The notes under the pieces were generated by a model. It had not been told where the DNA came from and searched no databases. It saw nothing but the letters and a program-made list of their open reading frames with translations. Positions 52,862-60,334 of a DNA stretch of 64,000 nucleotides are shown piece by piece; the stretch's first letter is position 1, and each line of letters opens with the position of its first letter. The position numbers and the translations under genes are program-made. The stretch is from NCBI RefSeq assembly GCF_900078365.1, contig NZ_LT598653.1, forward strand, positions 2,294,001 to 2,358,000, read 5' to 3'. This DNA comes from an uncultured Sphingopyxis sp. GTDB lineage: Bacteria > Pseudomonadota > Alphaproteobacteria > Sphingomonadales > Sphingomonadaceae.

Positions 52862-54268
52862 TCAGGCGCGATTGAGGACCGCCTTCACCGCCTTCACGAC
52901 GCGCGGCGTATCGACGAGCGCGGCCTTTTCGAGATTGTTCGCATAGGGCAGCGGCACATCCTCGTTGCACACGCGCATGACGGGCGCGTCGAGGTCGTCG
53001 AAGCCATGCTCCATTGCGACCATCGCGAGTTCGCTGGCGATCGAGCAGACCGGCCAGCCTTCCTCGACGACGACGAGATGGTTCGTCTTCTTGAGGCTGG
53101 CGAGCACCGTCGCGGTGTCGAGCGGACGCAGCGTGCGCAGGTCGATGACTTCGGCGTCGATGCCCTCGGCCGCGAGCTGGTCGGCGGCTTCGAGCGCGAG
53201 CCCGACGCCGATCGAATAGCTGACGACGGTGACGTCGCTGCCCTGGCGCATGATCCGCGCCTTGCCGATCGGCAGGACGAAATCCTCGATCTCGGGCACC
53301 TCGAAGCTGCGGCCGTAGAGCAGCTCGTTTTCGAGGAAGACGACCGGGTCCTCGGTACGAATCGCCGCCTTCATCAGCCCCTTGGCGTCGGCGGCGTCAT
53401 AGGGCGCGATCACGATCAGGCCGGGGACGCTCGCGTACCATGGGCCGTAATTCTGGCTGTGCTGCGCGCCGACGCGCGCCGCGGCGCCGTTCGGACCGCG
53501 GAACACGATCGGACAGCGCATCTGGCCGCCCGACATATAGTTGGTCTTCGCCGCCGAGTTGATGATGTGGTCGATCGCCTGCATCGCGAAGTTGAAGGTC
53601 ATGAACTCGATGATCGGCTTGAGGCCGCCCATCGCGGCGCCGGCGCCTAGGCCGGCGAAACCATATTCGGTGATCGGAGTGTCGACGACGCGCTGCGCGC
53701 CGAATTCCTGGAGCAGGCCCTGCGTGACCTTGTACGCGCCCTGATATTCGGCGACTTCCTCGCCCATCACGAAGACGCGGTCGTCCTTGCGCATTTCCTC
53801 GGCCATCGCGTCGCGCAATGCTTCGCGGACGGTGAGCTTCACCATCGCGGTGCCTTCGGGGATGGCGGGGTCGGAGGCGCGTTCGGCCGCGGCGGGTTTT
53901 TCGACCCTCTCCGTCGTCCCAGCGGAAGCCGGGACCGCTTGCGTGGAAGCGGCTTCGATAGCGGCCCCAGCTTCCGCTGGGGCGACGTCTTTGGCCGGTG
54001 CGGGTGCCGGAGCTGCTGCCTCTTCACCCTCGCCGATGATCGTCGCGATCACGGTGCCGACCTTCACATTGTCCGTGCCTTCGGCAACCAGGATCTGGCC
54101 CATCGTGCCTTCGTCGACCGCCTCGAACTCCATCGTCGCCTTGTCGGTCTCGATCTCGGCGAGAATGTCGCCCGACTTCACCGTGTCGCCTTCCTTGACG
54201 AGCCACTTGGCGAGCGTGCCTTCTTCCATCGTCGGCGACAGCGCCGGCATCTTCAATTCGACGGTCAT
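52862..54268 (-). CDS. pdhB: Pyruvate dehydrogenase E1 beta subunit with N-terminal lipoyl domain
   Basis: 468 residues from ATG 54268. Residues 1-80 are a biotinyl/lipoyl domain with the lipoyl Lys43 in ETDKATME; about 80-140 is an Ala/Pro/Glu linker; 141-468 is the E1 beta transketolase fold (FVMGEEVAEYQGAYKVTQG, DTPITEYGFAGLG). A lipoyl domain on E1 beta is characteristic of alphaproteobacteria (Zymomonas, rhizobia). Residues 94-119 of the linker are encoded by an imperfect palindrome of the genomic repeat type. It follows pdhA by 1 nt. No E2 or E3 gene follows. Confidence 0.95.
   Translation of the reverse strand: MTVELKMPALSPTMEEGTLAKWLVKEGDTVKSGDILAEIETDKATMEFEAVDEGTMGQILVAEGTDNVKVGTVIATIIGEGEEAAAPAPAPAKDVAPAEAGAAIEAASTQAVPASAGTTERVEKPAAAERASDPAIPEGTAMVKLTVREALRDAMAEEMRKDDRVFVMGEEVAEYQGAYKVTQGLLQEFGAQRVVDTPITEYGFAGLGAGAAMGGLKPIIEFMTFNFAMQAIDHIINSAAKTNYMSGGQMRCPIVFRGPNGAAARVGAQHSQNYGPWYASVPGLIVIAPYDAADAKGLMKAAIRTEDPVVFLENELLYGRSFEVPEIEDFVLPIGKARIMRQGSDVTVVSYSIGVGLALEAADQLAAEGIDAEVIDLRTLRPLDTATVLASLKKTNHLVVVEEGWPVCSIASELAMVAMEHGFDDLDAPVMRVCNEDVPLPYANNLEKAALVDTPRVVKAVKAVLNRA
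53912..53989. repeat. Palindromic repeat inserted in frame in the pdhB linker
   Basis: Left arm CGTCGTCCCAGCGGAAGCC and right arm GGCCCCAGCTTCCGCTGGGG with GCGACG end form an imperfect 78-bp inverted repeat (CGTC...GACG ends, as in families A-F). It encodes VAPAEAGA and VPASAGTT in PdhB, the peptide signature of such repeats. Confidence 0.75.
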
Positions 54269-54269
54269 C

Positions 54270-55340
54270 TCAATATTGCTCCACCAGCACGTCGGTATAA
54301 AGTTCGGACAGTTCGGGTTCGGGCGCGCTTTCTGCAAAGTCGGCCGATTCCGCAACGACCTGGCGGATTTCCTTGTCGATGTCCTTGATCTTGTCCTCGC
54401 CGATGCCGGCGTCGGTCATCAGCTTCTTGAGATGCTCGATCGCGTCGCTCTTGTCGCGCACCGCCTGCACTTCCTCGCGGCTGCGATATTTGGCGGGGTC
54501 GGACATCGAGTGGCCGCGATAGCGATAGGTCTTGAGTTCCATCAGCACCGGGCCCTTGCCCGCGCGCACCCATTCGAGCGCCGCCTCGGCCGCGCCGCGC
54601 ACCGCGAGCACGTCCATGCCGTCGACCTGCATGCCCGGAATGCGGAAGCTTTCGCCGCGGCGATAGAGCTGGTCCTCGGCCGACGCGCGGTTGACCGACG
54701 TGCCCATCGCATATTGGTTGTTCTCGATCACGAAGATGATCGGCAGCTTCCACAGCTCGGCCATGTTGAAGCTTTCATAGACCTGGCCCTGGTTCGCGGC
54801 GCCGTCGCCGAAATAGGCCATCGCCACGCCGCCGTCGCCGCGATATTTGTGCGCGAAGGCAAGCCCGGTGCCGAGCGACACCTGCGCGCCGACGATGCCG
54901 TGGCCGCCATAGAATTTATGTTCGACGCTGAACATGTGCATCGAACCGCCCTTGCCCTTCGAGATGCCGGCCTGGCGTCCCGTGAGCTCGGCCATGATGA
55001 CCTTGGGGTCGATGCCGTAAGCGAGCATATGACCATGGTCGCGGTAGCCGGTGATGACGCTGTCCTTGTCGCCGTCGAGCGCCGACTGCAGGCCGACCGC
55101 CACGGCTTCCTGGCCGATATAGAGGTGGCAGAAGCCGCCGATCAGGCCAAGGCCGTAAAGCTGCCCCGCCTTTTCCTCGAAGCGGCGGATGAGCAGCATG
55201 TCGCGGTAGAATTTCTCGAGTTCTTCCGGCGTCGCATCATAGGGGACGGGATCGCGCGGCATCTCGCGGTTGGTCGCGGGGGCTGGGGTGGATGCAGTCT
55301 TTGTTGGCGCGGCAGACTTGCGCGCGGGAGCTTTAGCCAA
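54270..55340 (-). CDS. pdhA: Pyruvate dehydrogenase E1 alpha subunit
   Basis: 356 residues. Ala/Lys-rich N-terminal tail, then the E1 alpha fold: GLIGGFCHLYIGQEA, TGYRDHGHMLAYG, thiamine-diphosphate motif GDGAANQGQVYESFNMA(x)n..NN (here ending VIENNQYAMGT), and the phospho-loop-like YRYRGHSMSDPA. With PdhB it decarboxylates pyruvate and reduces the lipoyl arm to feed acetyl-CoA into the TCA cycle. Co-directional with the FtsB-like gene and eno, a conserved alphaproteobacterial order. Confidence 0.96.
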   Translation of the reverse strand: MAKAPARKSAAPTKTASTPAPATNREMPRDPVPYDATPEELEKFYRDMLLIRRFEEKAGQLYGLGLIGGFCHLYIGQEAVAVGLQSALDGDKDSVITGYRDHGHMLAYGIDPKVIMAELTGRQAGISKGKGGSMHMFSVEHKFYGGHGIVGAQVSLGTGLAFAHKYRGDGGVAMAYFGDGAANQGQVYESFNMAELWKLPIIFVIENNQYAMGTSVNRASAEDQLYRRGESFRIPGMQVDGMDVLAVRGAAEAALEWVRAGKGPVLMELKTYRYRGHSMSDPAKYRSREEVQAVRDKSDAIEHLKKLMTDAGIGEDKIKDIDKEIRQVVAESADFAESAPEPELSELYTDVLVEQY

Positions 55341-55473
55341 GACGGGTTCCTTTGCATTTAGCCGTTACGGCAAGGCGTCATATAGGAGAGCCGCGCCGCA
55401 CTTGGCAACGCCCACCATGGCAGGGGGCGAGGCCGACTTACGTATGCAGGAAAAGCCCTCAATACTCCCAGAC

Positions 55474-55575
55474 TCGTCATTCCCGCGAAAGCGGGAACCC
55501 AGCCACACAACCTTTGATACGCAAACAAATGTCGGCGTAAAATCGCACTAGGTTCCCGCTTTCGCGGGAATGACG
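55474..55575. repeat. Palindromic repeat, family D, long loop
   Basis: Arms CGTCATTCCCGCGAAAGCGG and complement enclose a 48-bp loop, longer and unrelated to other family D loops, and no blocks a or c flank it. It separates pdhA from the FtsB-like gene. Confidence 0.85.
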
Positions 55576-55606
55576 AAGCAAAGAAGTTGCCGATCGGCAC
55601 CCGAGC

Positions 55607-55933
55607 TTACGGCTTCGTGTCGGGTTCCATCGGAATGATATATTCGTCGGGGTGATAGGCGCCGAGCTTTTCGCGCACATATTCCTCGGCCAGATCGGGG
55701 TCGACGCGGCCGCGGTCGAGCAGGTTGACGCGGTTCTGAAGCTCTTTCTGCTTCTTGCTGAGCTCGCTCAAAATGACGCGCTTCTTCTCGACCGACTGAC
55801 CATATTCGCCCCAGGCATAGAGCCCGGTCGGACCGAAGATGATATAGCCGATCATCGCCAGCACGACGATCACCGCGATCGCCGGACCGGCGGCCCGGCT
55901 CATCGATTTGCGGAATTTGTGGCGCTGCGTCAT
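55607..55933 (-). CDS. FtsB/DivIC-like septum formation initiator protein
   Basis: 108 residues from ATG 55933 (MTQRHKFRKSMSRAAG) with AGGGCGG upstream. Short cytosolic N-terminus, one membrane helix (AIAVIVVLAMIGYIIFG), a periplasmic coiled coil (VEKKRVILSELSKKQKELQN) and the C-terminal FtsB box YVREKLGAYHPDEYIIPM. It should link FtsQ, FtsL and the FtsWI synthase at the divisome. Position between eno and pdhA is the common alphaproteobacterial context. Confidence 0.9.
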   Translation of the reverse strand: MTQRHKFRKSMSRAAGPAIAVIVVLAMIGYIIFGPTGLYAWGEYGQSVEKKRVILSELSKKQKELQNRVNLLDRGRVDPDLAEEYVREKLGAYHPDEYIIPMEPDTKP

Positions 55934-56002
55934 CGCCGCCCTTGAATCAGAGTTGATTCGTGGCGTCAAGCCGTCAGCGCGCCGTTATCCGCAGCTTTGC
56001 GA

Positions 56003-57277
56003 TCAGCCGAAAATCGTCGCGCCCGGATAGCGCGCCATGTCGCCCAGTTCCTCCTCGATGCGGATGAGCTGGTTATATTTGGCGAGCCGGTCGGAGCGCG
56101 CGAGGCTGCCGGTCTTGATCTGACCGCAGTTGGTCGCGACCGCGAGGTCGGCGATGGTCGAATCCTCAGTCTCGCCCGAACGGTGCGACATGACCGCGGT
56201 GTAGCGCGCGCGGTGCGCCATATCGACGGCGTCGAGCGTTTCCGACAAGGTGCCGATCTGGTTGACCTTGACGAGCAGCGAGTTGGCGAGACCGTCCCTG
56301 ATCCCCTGTTCCAGCCGTGCCGGGTTGGTGACGAACAGGTCGTCGCCGACGAGCTGGCACTTGTCGCCAACAAGGTCGGTGAGCGCCTTCCAGCCGGTGA
56401 AGTCGTCTTCGCTCATCCCGTCCTCGATCGACTTGATCGGATAGTCGTTCACCAGCGCGGCGAGATAGTCGGCCATCTGCTCGGGGCTCAGCGAAAGCCC
56501 TTCGCCGCTGATCTCATATTTGCCATTCTTGAAGAATTCGGTCGCGGCGCAGTCGAGCGCAAGCACGACGTCGCTGCCGAGCTTGAAGCCGGCCTGATCG
56601 ACCGAGGCGGCGATGAAGTCCAATGCGGCGCGCGTCGAGGCGAGGTTCGGCGCGAAGCCGCCTTCATCGCCGACCGCGGTCGCAAGCCCCTTGGCCGACA
56701 GGCCCTTCTTCAGCGTGTGGAAGATTTCGCTGCCCCACCGAACAGCCTCCGCGATGCTGCCGGCGCCCACCGGCATGATCATGAATTCCTGCACGTCGAT
56801 CGGATTGTCGGCATGCTCGCCCCCGTTGATGATGTTCATCATCGGCACGGGCAAGGTGCGCGCCGAAACGCCGCCGACATAGCGATAGAGCGGCAGGCCG
56901 CGCGCGTCGGCAGCGGCTTTCGCGGCGGCAAGGCTGACGCCGAGGATCGCGTTGGCGCCGAGGCGGCTCTTGTTCGGCGTGCCGTCGAGGTCGATCATCG
57001 CCATGTCGAGCTCGCGCTGATCCTCGGCATCGAGGCCGATCAGCGCCTCGGCGATGTCGCCGTTGACCGCCGCGACCGCCTTGGTCACGCCCTTGCCGAG
57101 ATAGCGCGCCTTGTCGCCGTCGCGCAGTTCGACCGCCTCGTGCGCACCGGTCGAAGCGCCCGAGGGCACCGCGGCGCGGCCGAAGCTGCCGTCCTCCAGC
57201 AGCACATCGACTTCGACGGTGGGATTGCCGCGGCTGTCGAGGATTTCGCGGCCGTGGATGTCGATGATGGCGGTCAT
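56003..57277 (-). CDS. eno: Enolase
   Basis: 424 residues. GNPTVEVDVLLEDG near the N-terminus, NKSRLGANAILGVS, metal and catalytic positions in VVLALDCAATEF, SIEDGMSEDDFTGW and VGDDLFVTN, and the signature LLVKVNQIGTLSETLDAV, then MSHRSGETEDS. Converts 2-phosphoglycerate to phosphoenolpyruvate. First gene of the eno, ftsB-like, pdhA, pdhB series on the minus strand, though a 266-bp gap with a repeat divides the latter two from the former. Confidence 0.97.
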   Translation of the reverse strand: MTAIIDIHGREILDSRGNPTVEVDVLLEDGSFGRAAVPSGASTGAHEAVELRDGDKARYLGKGVTKAVAAVNGDIAEALIGLDAEDQRELDMAMIDLDGTPNKSRLGANAILGVSLAAAKAAADARGLPLYRYVGGVSARTLPVPMMNIINGGEHADNPIDVQEFMIMPVGAGSIAEAVRWGSEIFHTLKKGLSAKGLATAVGDEGGFAPNLASTRAALDFIAASVDQAGFKLGSDVVLALDCAATEFFKNGKYEISGEGLSLSPEQMADYLAALVNDYPIKSIEDGMSEDDFTGWKALTDLVGDKCQLVGDDLFVTNPARLEQGIRDGLANSLLVKVNQIGTLSETLDAVDMAHRARYTAVMSHRSGETEDSTIADLAVATNCGQIKTGSLARSDRLAKYNQLIRIEEELGDMARYPGATIFG

Positions 57278-57480
57278 GGAAACTGTCCTGCTGGGCGCCC
57301 CGAACGGAGCAGGTTGAGAGAGCGCCCGCCTGTTATCGGGAGGGTGACGTCAGTGCAACCGCTGCATAGGAATTTTGCGCGGGGATGGAACCATTGGGCG
57401 CGCCTTGCTATATATTCTGACAGGACCAAAAGAGGATGCCCGCTCGCGCGGCGCCCGACACGACAGAAGAGGACAAATCG

Positions 57481-58026
57481 ATGGCAAAAGCCGCTACTCC
57501 CGCGACGAAGAAAGCCGCAGCTCCCCGTCCCAAGGCCCCCGCGAAGGCGGCAGCGACCAAGGCCGCGCCCGCCCGCAAGCCCGCTACCGTGAAGGCCGCC
57601 AAGGAGCATCCGATCCGCGACCAGATCGCCGCGACGCGCGACACCATCAAATCCGAAGCTTCGAAAAAGGCGGCATCGCTGAAGGAAGAGGCGGCGACGC
57701 TGAAGAAGCAGGCATCCACGAAAGCCCGCGACGCCGCGAACAAGGGCAAGGGCAAAGCGGCCGAAGCCGTCGGCAGCCTCGCCAAGCTGCTCGAAGACAG
57801 CGCCGGCACCGTCGACACCAAATTCGGCAAGCAATATGGCGACTATGCCCGGTCGGCCGCTTCGACCGTCGCCGGGCTTGCGACGACGCTCGACAAGAAG
57901 GATCTCGACGAGCTTGCCGCCTCGACGCGCGAAATGGTCAAGAAGAACCCGGCGATCGCGGTGGGCGCCGCCACGGTGATCGGCTTCGTGCTCGCGCGCA
58001 TGCTCAAGGGCAACTCCAACGATTGA
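57481..58026 (+). CDS. YqjD/ElaB-like (DUF883-type) membrane-anchored protein with histone-like tail
   Basis: 181 residues from ATG 57481 with AGAGGA before it. Residues 1-60 are Ala/Lys/Pro-rich like histone H1 (KKAAAPRPKAPAKAAATKAA), followed by a long helix and a C-terminal glycine-containing membrane anchor NPAIAVGAATVIGFVLARML, the pattern of YqjD/ElaB. E. coli YqjD tethers stationary-phase ribosomes to the inner membrane. The basic tail could bind nucleic acid or ribosomes. First gene of a four-gene cluster. Confidence 0.75.
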   Translation: MAKAATPATKKAAAPRPKAPAKAAATKAAPARKPATVKAAKEHPIRDQIAATRDTIKSEASKKAASLKEEAATLKKQASTKARDAANKGKGKAAEAVGSLAKLLEDSAGTVDTKFGKQYGDYARSAASTVAGLATTLDKKDLDELAASTREMVKKNPAIAVGAATVIGFVLARMLKGNSND

Positions 58027-58033
58027 CCGGACC

Positions 58034-58498
58034 TTGGCATCCGCAGATCCGAACGACCCGCCGGCGCCCGGCGCGCGCAGCTTCGACGGCGTAAGCCACG
58101 GCTATGCGCCCGACGGGCGCCCGCTCGCCCCGCCCCCCGTTCCGCTCGAACAGATTGTCGGCGATGTTCTCGACAATCTGTCGGCGACGGCCAAGGCGGA
58201 GCTTGCCCTGCTCGAAGCGCGCAGTGAACTCGCGCTTCACGGCGCGACCTGGACCGCGGCGTGGGGCACGGTGGCCGCCTCGGCCCTCGGCATCGCGATG
58301 CTCGCGCTCGCCTTTGGCGCGATCCTGGCGCTCGCGCCGCATGTCGGGCCGTTCATCGCGACGCTGATCGTCGTCGCCGCGCTGCTCGTCGTCGCCGGCC
58401 TCGCCGGCTGGCGCGCGCAGCGCAGCTATAACGACATCCGCACCGCGCTCCGCCGCGACCTGACCAGCGAAAGGATCGACGATGCCGCGGATGCGTAA
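58034..58498 (+). CDS. Phage holin family (DUF1469/YqjE-like) membrane protein
   Basis: 154 residues from TTG 58034, 7 nt after the preceding stop. Amphipathic N-terminal helix (VGDVLDNLSATAKAELALLEARSELA) and two membrane helices, ALGIAMLALAFGAILALAPH and FIATLIVVAALLVVAGLAG, then a basic C-terminus. Matches the Phage_holin_3_6/YqjE group, which is chromosomal and not phage-linked. It is the second gene of the yqjDEK-like cluster and overlaps the next gene by 17 nt. Confidence 0.8.
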   Translation: MASADPNDPPAPGARSFDGVSHGYAPDGRPLAPPPVPLEQIVGDVLDNLSATAKAELALLEARSELALHGATWTAAWGTVAASALGIAMLALAFGAILALAPHVGPFIATLIVVAALLVVAGLAGWRAQRSYNDIRTALRRDLTSERIDDAADA

Positions 58499-58871
58499 CC
58501 GCCTGATCGCCGCGGCGCGGCGTTCGATGCTCCAGCGCGGCGAACTCCACCGGCGGCTCGACGTCGCCAAGGCGGCGTTCAAGCCGTCGGCGCTCGTCGA
58601 TCGCGGCAAATACCGGATCGGCGAAAAGGTCGACGACGCCGCGCACATCATGCGGCAGGAATTTCGCGACAATCGCTGGCCGATCGCGATCGCCGCCACG
58701 GCGGGCGTCCTGTGGCTGCTCCGCGAACCGATCAAGGAACATGCGCCGAAGCTGACGCGCAGGATTCAGGAGCTGGCGGCCGACGTCGCCGGTCATTTTC
58801 GTGTCGCCGACGAACCGGCGGACGAGGACGAAATCGAAGAATTGGAGGAAGACGATGAAGCCGTTCGGTGA
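58482..58871 (+). CDS. DUF3618-like small membrane protein
   Basis: 129 residues. LHRRLDVAKAAFKPSALVDR resembles the DUF3618 core, followed by one membrane helix (WPIAIAATAGVLWLLREP) and a strongly acidic tail (EPADEDEIEELEEDDEAV). Overlaps both neighbours, so it is translated in series with them. Occupies the place of YqjK in the E. coli yqjCDEK operon. Function unknown. Confidence 0.65.
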   Translation: MPRMRNRLIAAARRSMLQRGELHRRLDVAKAAFKPSALVDRGKYRIGEKVDDAAHIMRQEFRDNRWPIAIAATAGVLWLLREPIKEHAPKLTRRIQELAADVAGHFRVADEPADEDEIEELEEDDEAVR

Positions 58872-59214
58872 AACCGCCCGCGAAACGCGTGCCAAAGCGA
58901 GTGAACTTGCGGAGAAAACCGCCGAAAACGCGCGCCTGACCGCCGAGGCGGCGAAGGCGCGCATCCAGGGCGGCTATGGCCGCGCCCGCGCCGCGACCGA
59001 AGAGTTCGCCGCGAAGGCGAGCGAGCAGGCCGGTGTCGCGCGCGAAGCCGCGGGCGAGGCCCTCGAAAAGGGCAAGGCGCAGGCGAAGCGCGCGAACAGC
59101 AAGCTGAAGGACCTTGCCGAAAAGCAGCCGCTGACGCTGGTCGCAGGCGCGGTCGCCATCGGCGCGTTGTTCGGCTCGCTCCTCCCCAAGGGCGTCCGCA
59201 AGGACGAAGAATGA
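58855..59214 (+). CDS. Second YqjD-like (DUF883-type) protein
   Basis: 119 residues from ATG 58855, fixed by a strong GGAGG six nt upstream inside the previous gene. Long Ala/Lys/Glu helix (AEKTAENARLTAEAAKARIQ), then a C-terminal glycine-rich membrane anchor PLTLVAGAVAIGALFGSLLP. Same build as the first gene of the cluster without the histone-like tail. Last gene of the operon. Confidence 0.75.
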   Translation: MKPFGETARETRAKASELAEKTAENARLTAEAAKARIQGGYGRARAATEEFAAKASEQAGVAREAAGEALEKGKAQAKRANSKLKDLAEKQPLTLVAGAVAIGALFGSLLPKGVRKDEE

Positions 59215-59275
59215 GCCGCCCTTGCCGTTAGGGCAAAGCACTGGTAGGGGGCCCGCCATTCTCCCCTCCCAGCCT

Positions 59276-59541
59276 AGGGGCAGAACCTGGCAATTGCACA
59301 TTCGAGGTTTGAAGCGATTTTGTTCAGGGCAAGAAGGCGGGGCGCAGGTATATGAAAATATTCCAAGCCTTGCCGACGCCGCCATGGACAAAATCGATCA
59401 AATCCCGAAGGGACGTCGAAATGGCTTCGATCTCGCCTCCGCGCAGCCTTGCAGCCAGAACCACTGGCTGCGGCGGCCACGCGAAGGCGATATCTTCGCC
59501 ATTTCGACGCCTCGAACGTGCAATTGCCAGGTTCTGCCCCT
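59276..59541. mobile_element. MITE-like element with 32-bp terminal inverted repeats
   Basis: Termini 59276-59307 and 59510-59541 are 32-bp inverted repeats with one mismatch, starting AGGGGCAGAACCTGGCAATT. A second inverted pair CGTCGAAATGGC / GCCATTTCGACG lies inside (59414-59425, 59498-59509). The 266-bp body has no gene and no clear target duplication. It fills the 347-bp gap 59215-59561. Non-autonomous transposon-like; a structured RNA is the alternative. Confidence 0.6.
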
Positions 59542-59561
59542 GACCCGCAAGGAAAGCAGCC

Positions 59562-59777
59562 ATGAGCAAATTGCATCTCGTGTTCGGCGGACGCGTCAGC
59601 GATCCGCAGGGCCTCGACTTCGTCGACCTCACCAACCTCGACGTCGTCGGCCTCTATCCCGACTATAAATCGGCCGAAAAGGCATGGCGCAGCGCCGCGC
59701 AGCGCACGGTGGACGACGCCGAGATGAAATATGTCGTCGTCCATCTGCACAAATTGCTGCAACCGGACGTGGAATAG
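59562..59777 (+). CDS. DUF4170 domain protein
   Basis: 71 residues with AAGGAA before ATG 59562. The whole protein is the DUF4170 domain: KLHLVFGGRVSDPQGLDFVD, VVGLYPDYKSAEKAWRSAAQ and VVVHLHKLL. The family is small, cytosolic, alphaproteobacterial and of unknown function, often near inositol monophosphatase-type genes (not here). Its RBS lies 10 nt after the MITE-like element, which thus supplies the upstream region. Confidence 0.85.
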   Translation: MSKLHLVFGGRVSDPQGLDFVDLTNLDVVGLYPDYKSAEKAWRSAAQRTVDDAEMKYVVVHLHKLLQPDVE

Positions 59778-59780
59778 CCT

Positions 59781-59865
59781 CGTCATTGCGAGCGTAGCGA
59801 AGCAATCCAGGGCGGCTTACGCCTACTCTGGATTGCCGCGTCGCCTTCGGCTCCTCGCAATGACG
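59781..59865. repeat. Palindromic repeat, family F, diverged
   Basis: 85 bp with ends CGTCATTGCGAGC and CTCGCAATGACG and inner ATCCAGGG/CTCTGGAT. It lies between two convergent genes (DUF4170 and the NDUFS4-like gene). Confidence 0.8.
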
Positions 59866-59876
59866 TCGATTAAGAT

Positions 59877-60155
59877 TTAGCGGAAATTATCGGCGTAGGC
59901 CTGTATCTTCAGCGTCCGCACCGGCGTCGGCGTAATCTCGACCTCGATCCCGTTCTTCTCCGCATAAGCGACCGCCTCTTCGCGGCTTGCGAAGCCCAGA
60001 CGCAGCTGACGCCGCGTGTCGCCGCTGCCCGCCCAGCCCATCAGCGGATCGGCCTTGCGCGCTTCGGCTGGCGCATATTCGAGCATCCAGCGCCCGGTCC
60101 CCGCACGGCCCGACTGCATGGCATTTTTGGGCTTCTGGAAGATACGCGCTTTCAT
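59877..60155 (-). CDS. ETC complex I subunit (NDUFS4-like)
   Basis: 92 residues from ATG 60155. ARIFQKPKNAMQSGRAGTGR, YAPAEARKADPLMGWAGSGD and FASREEAVAYAEKNGI match the conserved region of the 18-kDa accessory subunit (PF04800). In alphaproteobacteria this small protein belongs to the peripheral arm of NADH dehydrogenase; it is normally unlinked to nuo genes, as here. Cytosolic face of the inner membrane. Confidence 0.92.
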   Translation of the reverse strand: MKARIFQKPKNAMQSGRAGTGRWMLEYAPAEARKADPLMGWAGSGDTRRQLRLGFASREEAVAYAEKNGIEVEITPTPVRTLKIQAYADNFR

Positions 60156-60227
60156 CGGGGTCGTCCTGTAACTGGGAGCCTGTGCCGCCGCCTTAGCGCC
60201 AAGCTGGAGCAACGAAAAGAGGAAAGC

Positions 60228-60330
60228 CGTCGCCCCCGCGAAGGCGGGGGCCGCTGGAGAGATAGCGCAAGGCCGACAACGGCCGCGTTCAGAGGCACGT
60301 GACTCTGAAACGCCCTTCGCGGGGGCGACG
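60228..60330. repeat. Palindromic repeat, family E
   Basis: 103 bp with ends CGTCGCCCCCGCGAAGGCGG and CTTCGCGGGGGCGACG around a 60-bp loop that contains a CGTTCAGAG/CTCTGAAACG pair. It lies between two genes on the minus strand. Confidence 0.8.
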
Positions 60331-60334
60331 CTTG

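Noticed and set aside
58034..58498. Phage holin annotation as sign of a prophage
   Set aside because: The DUF1469 protein sits in a yqjDEK-like chromosomal operon, and no lysis, capsid, integrase or attachment sequences are nearby.
2834..60330. Dispersed near-identical palindromes as a CRISPR array
   Set aside because: Copies are kilobases apart with no regular spacers and no cas genes.
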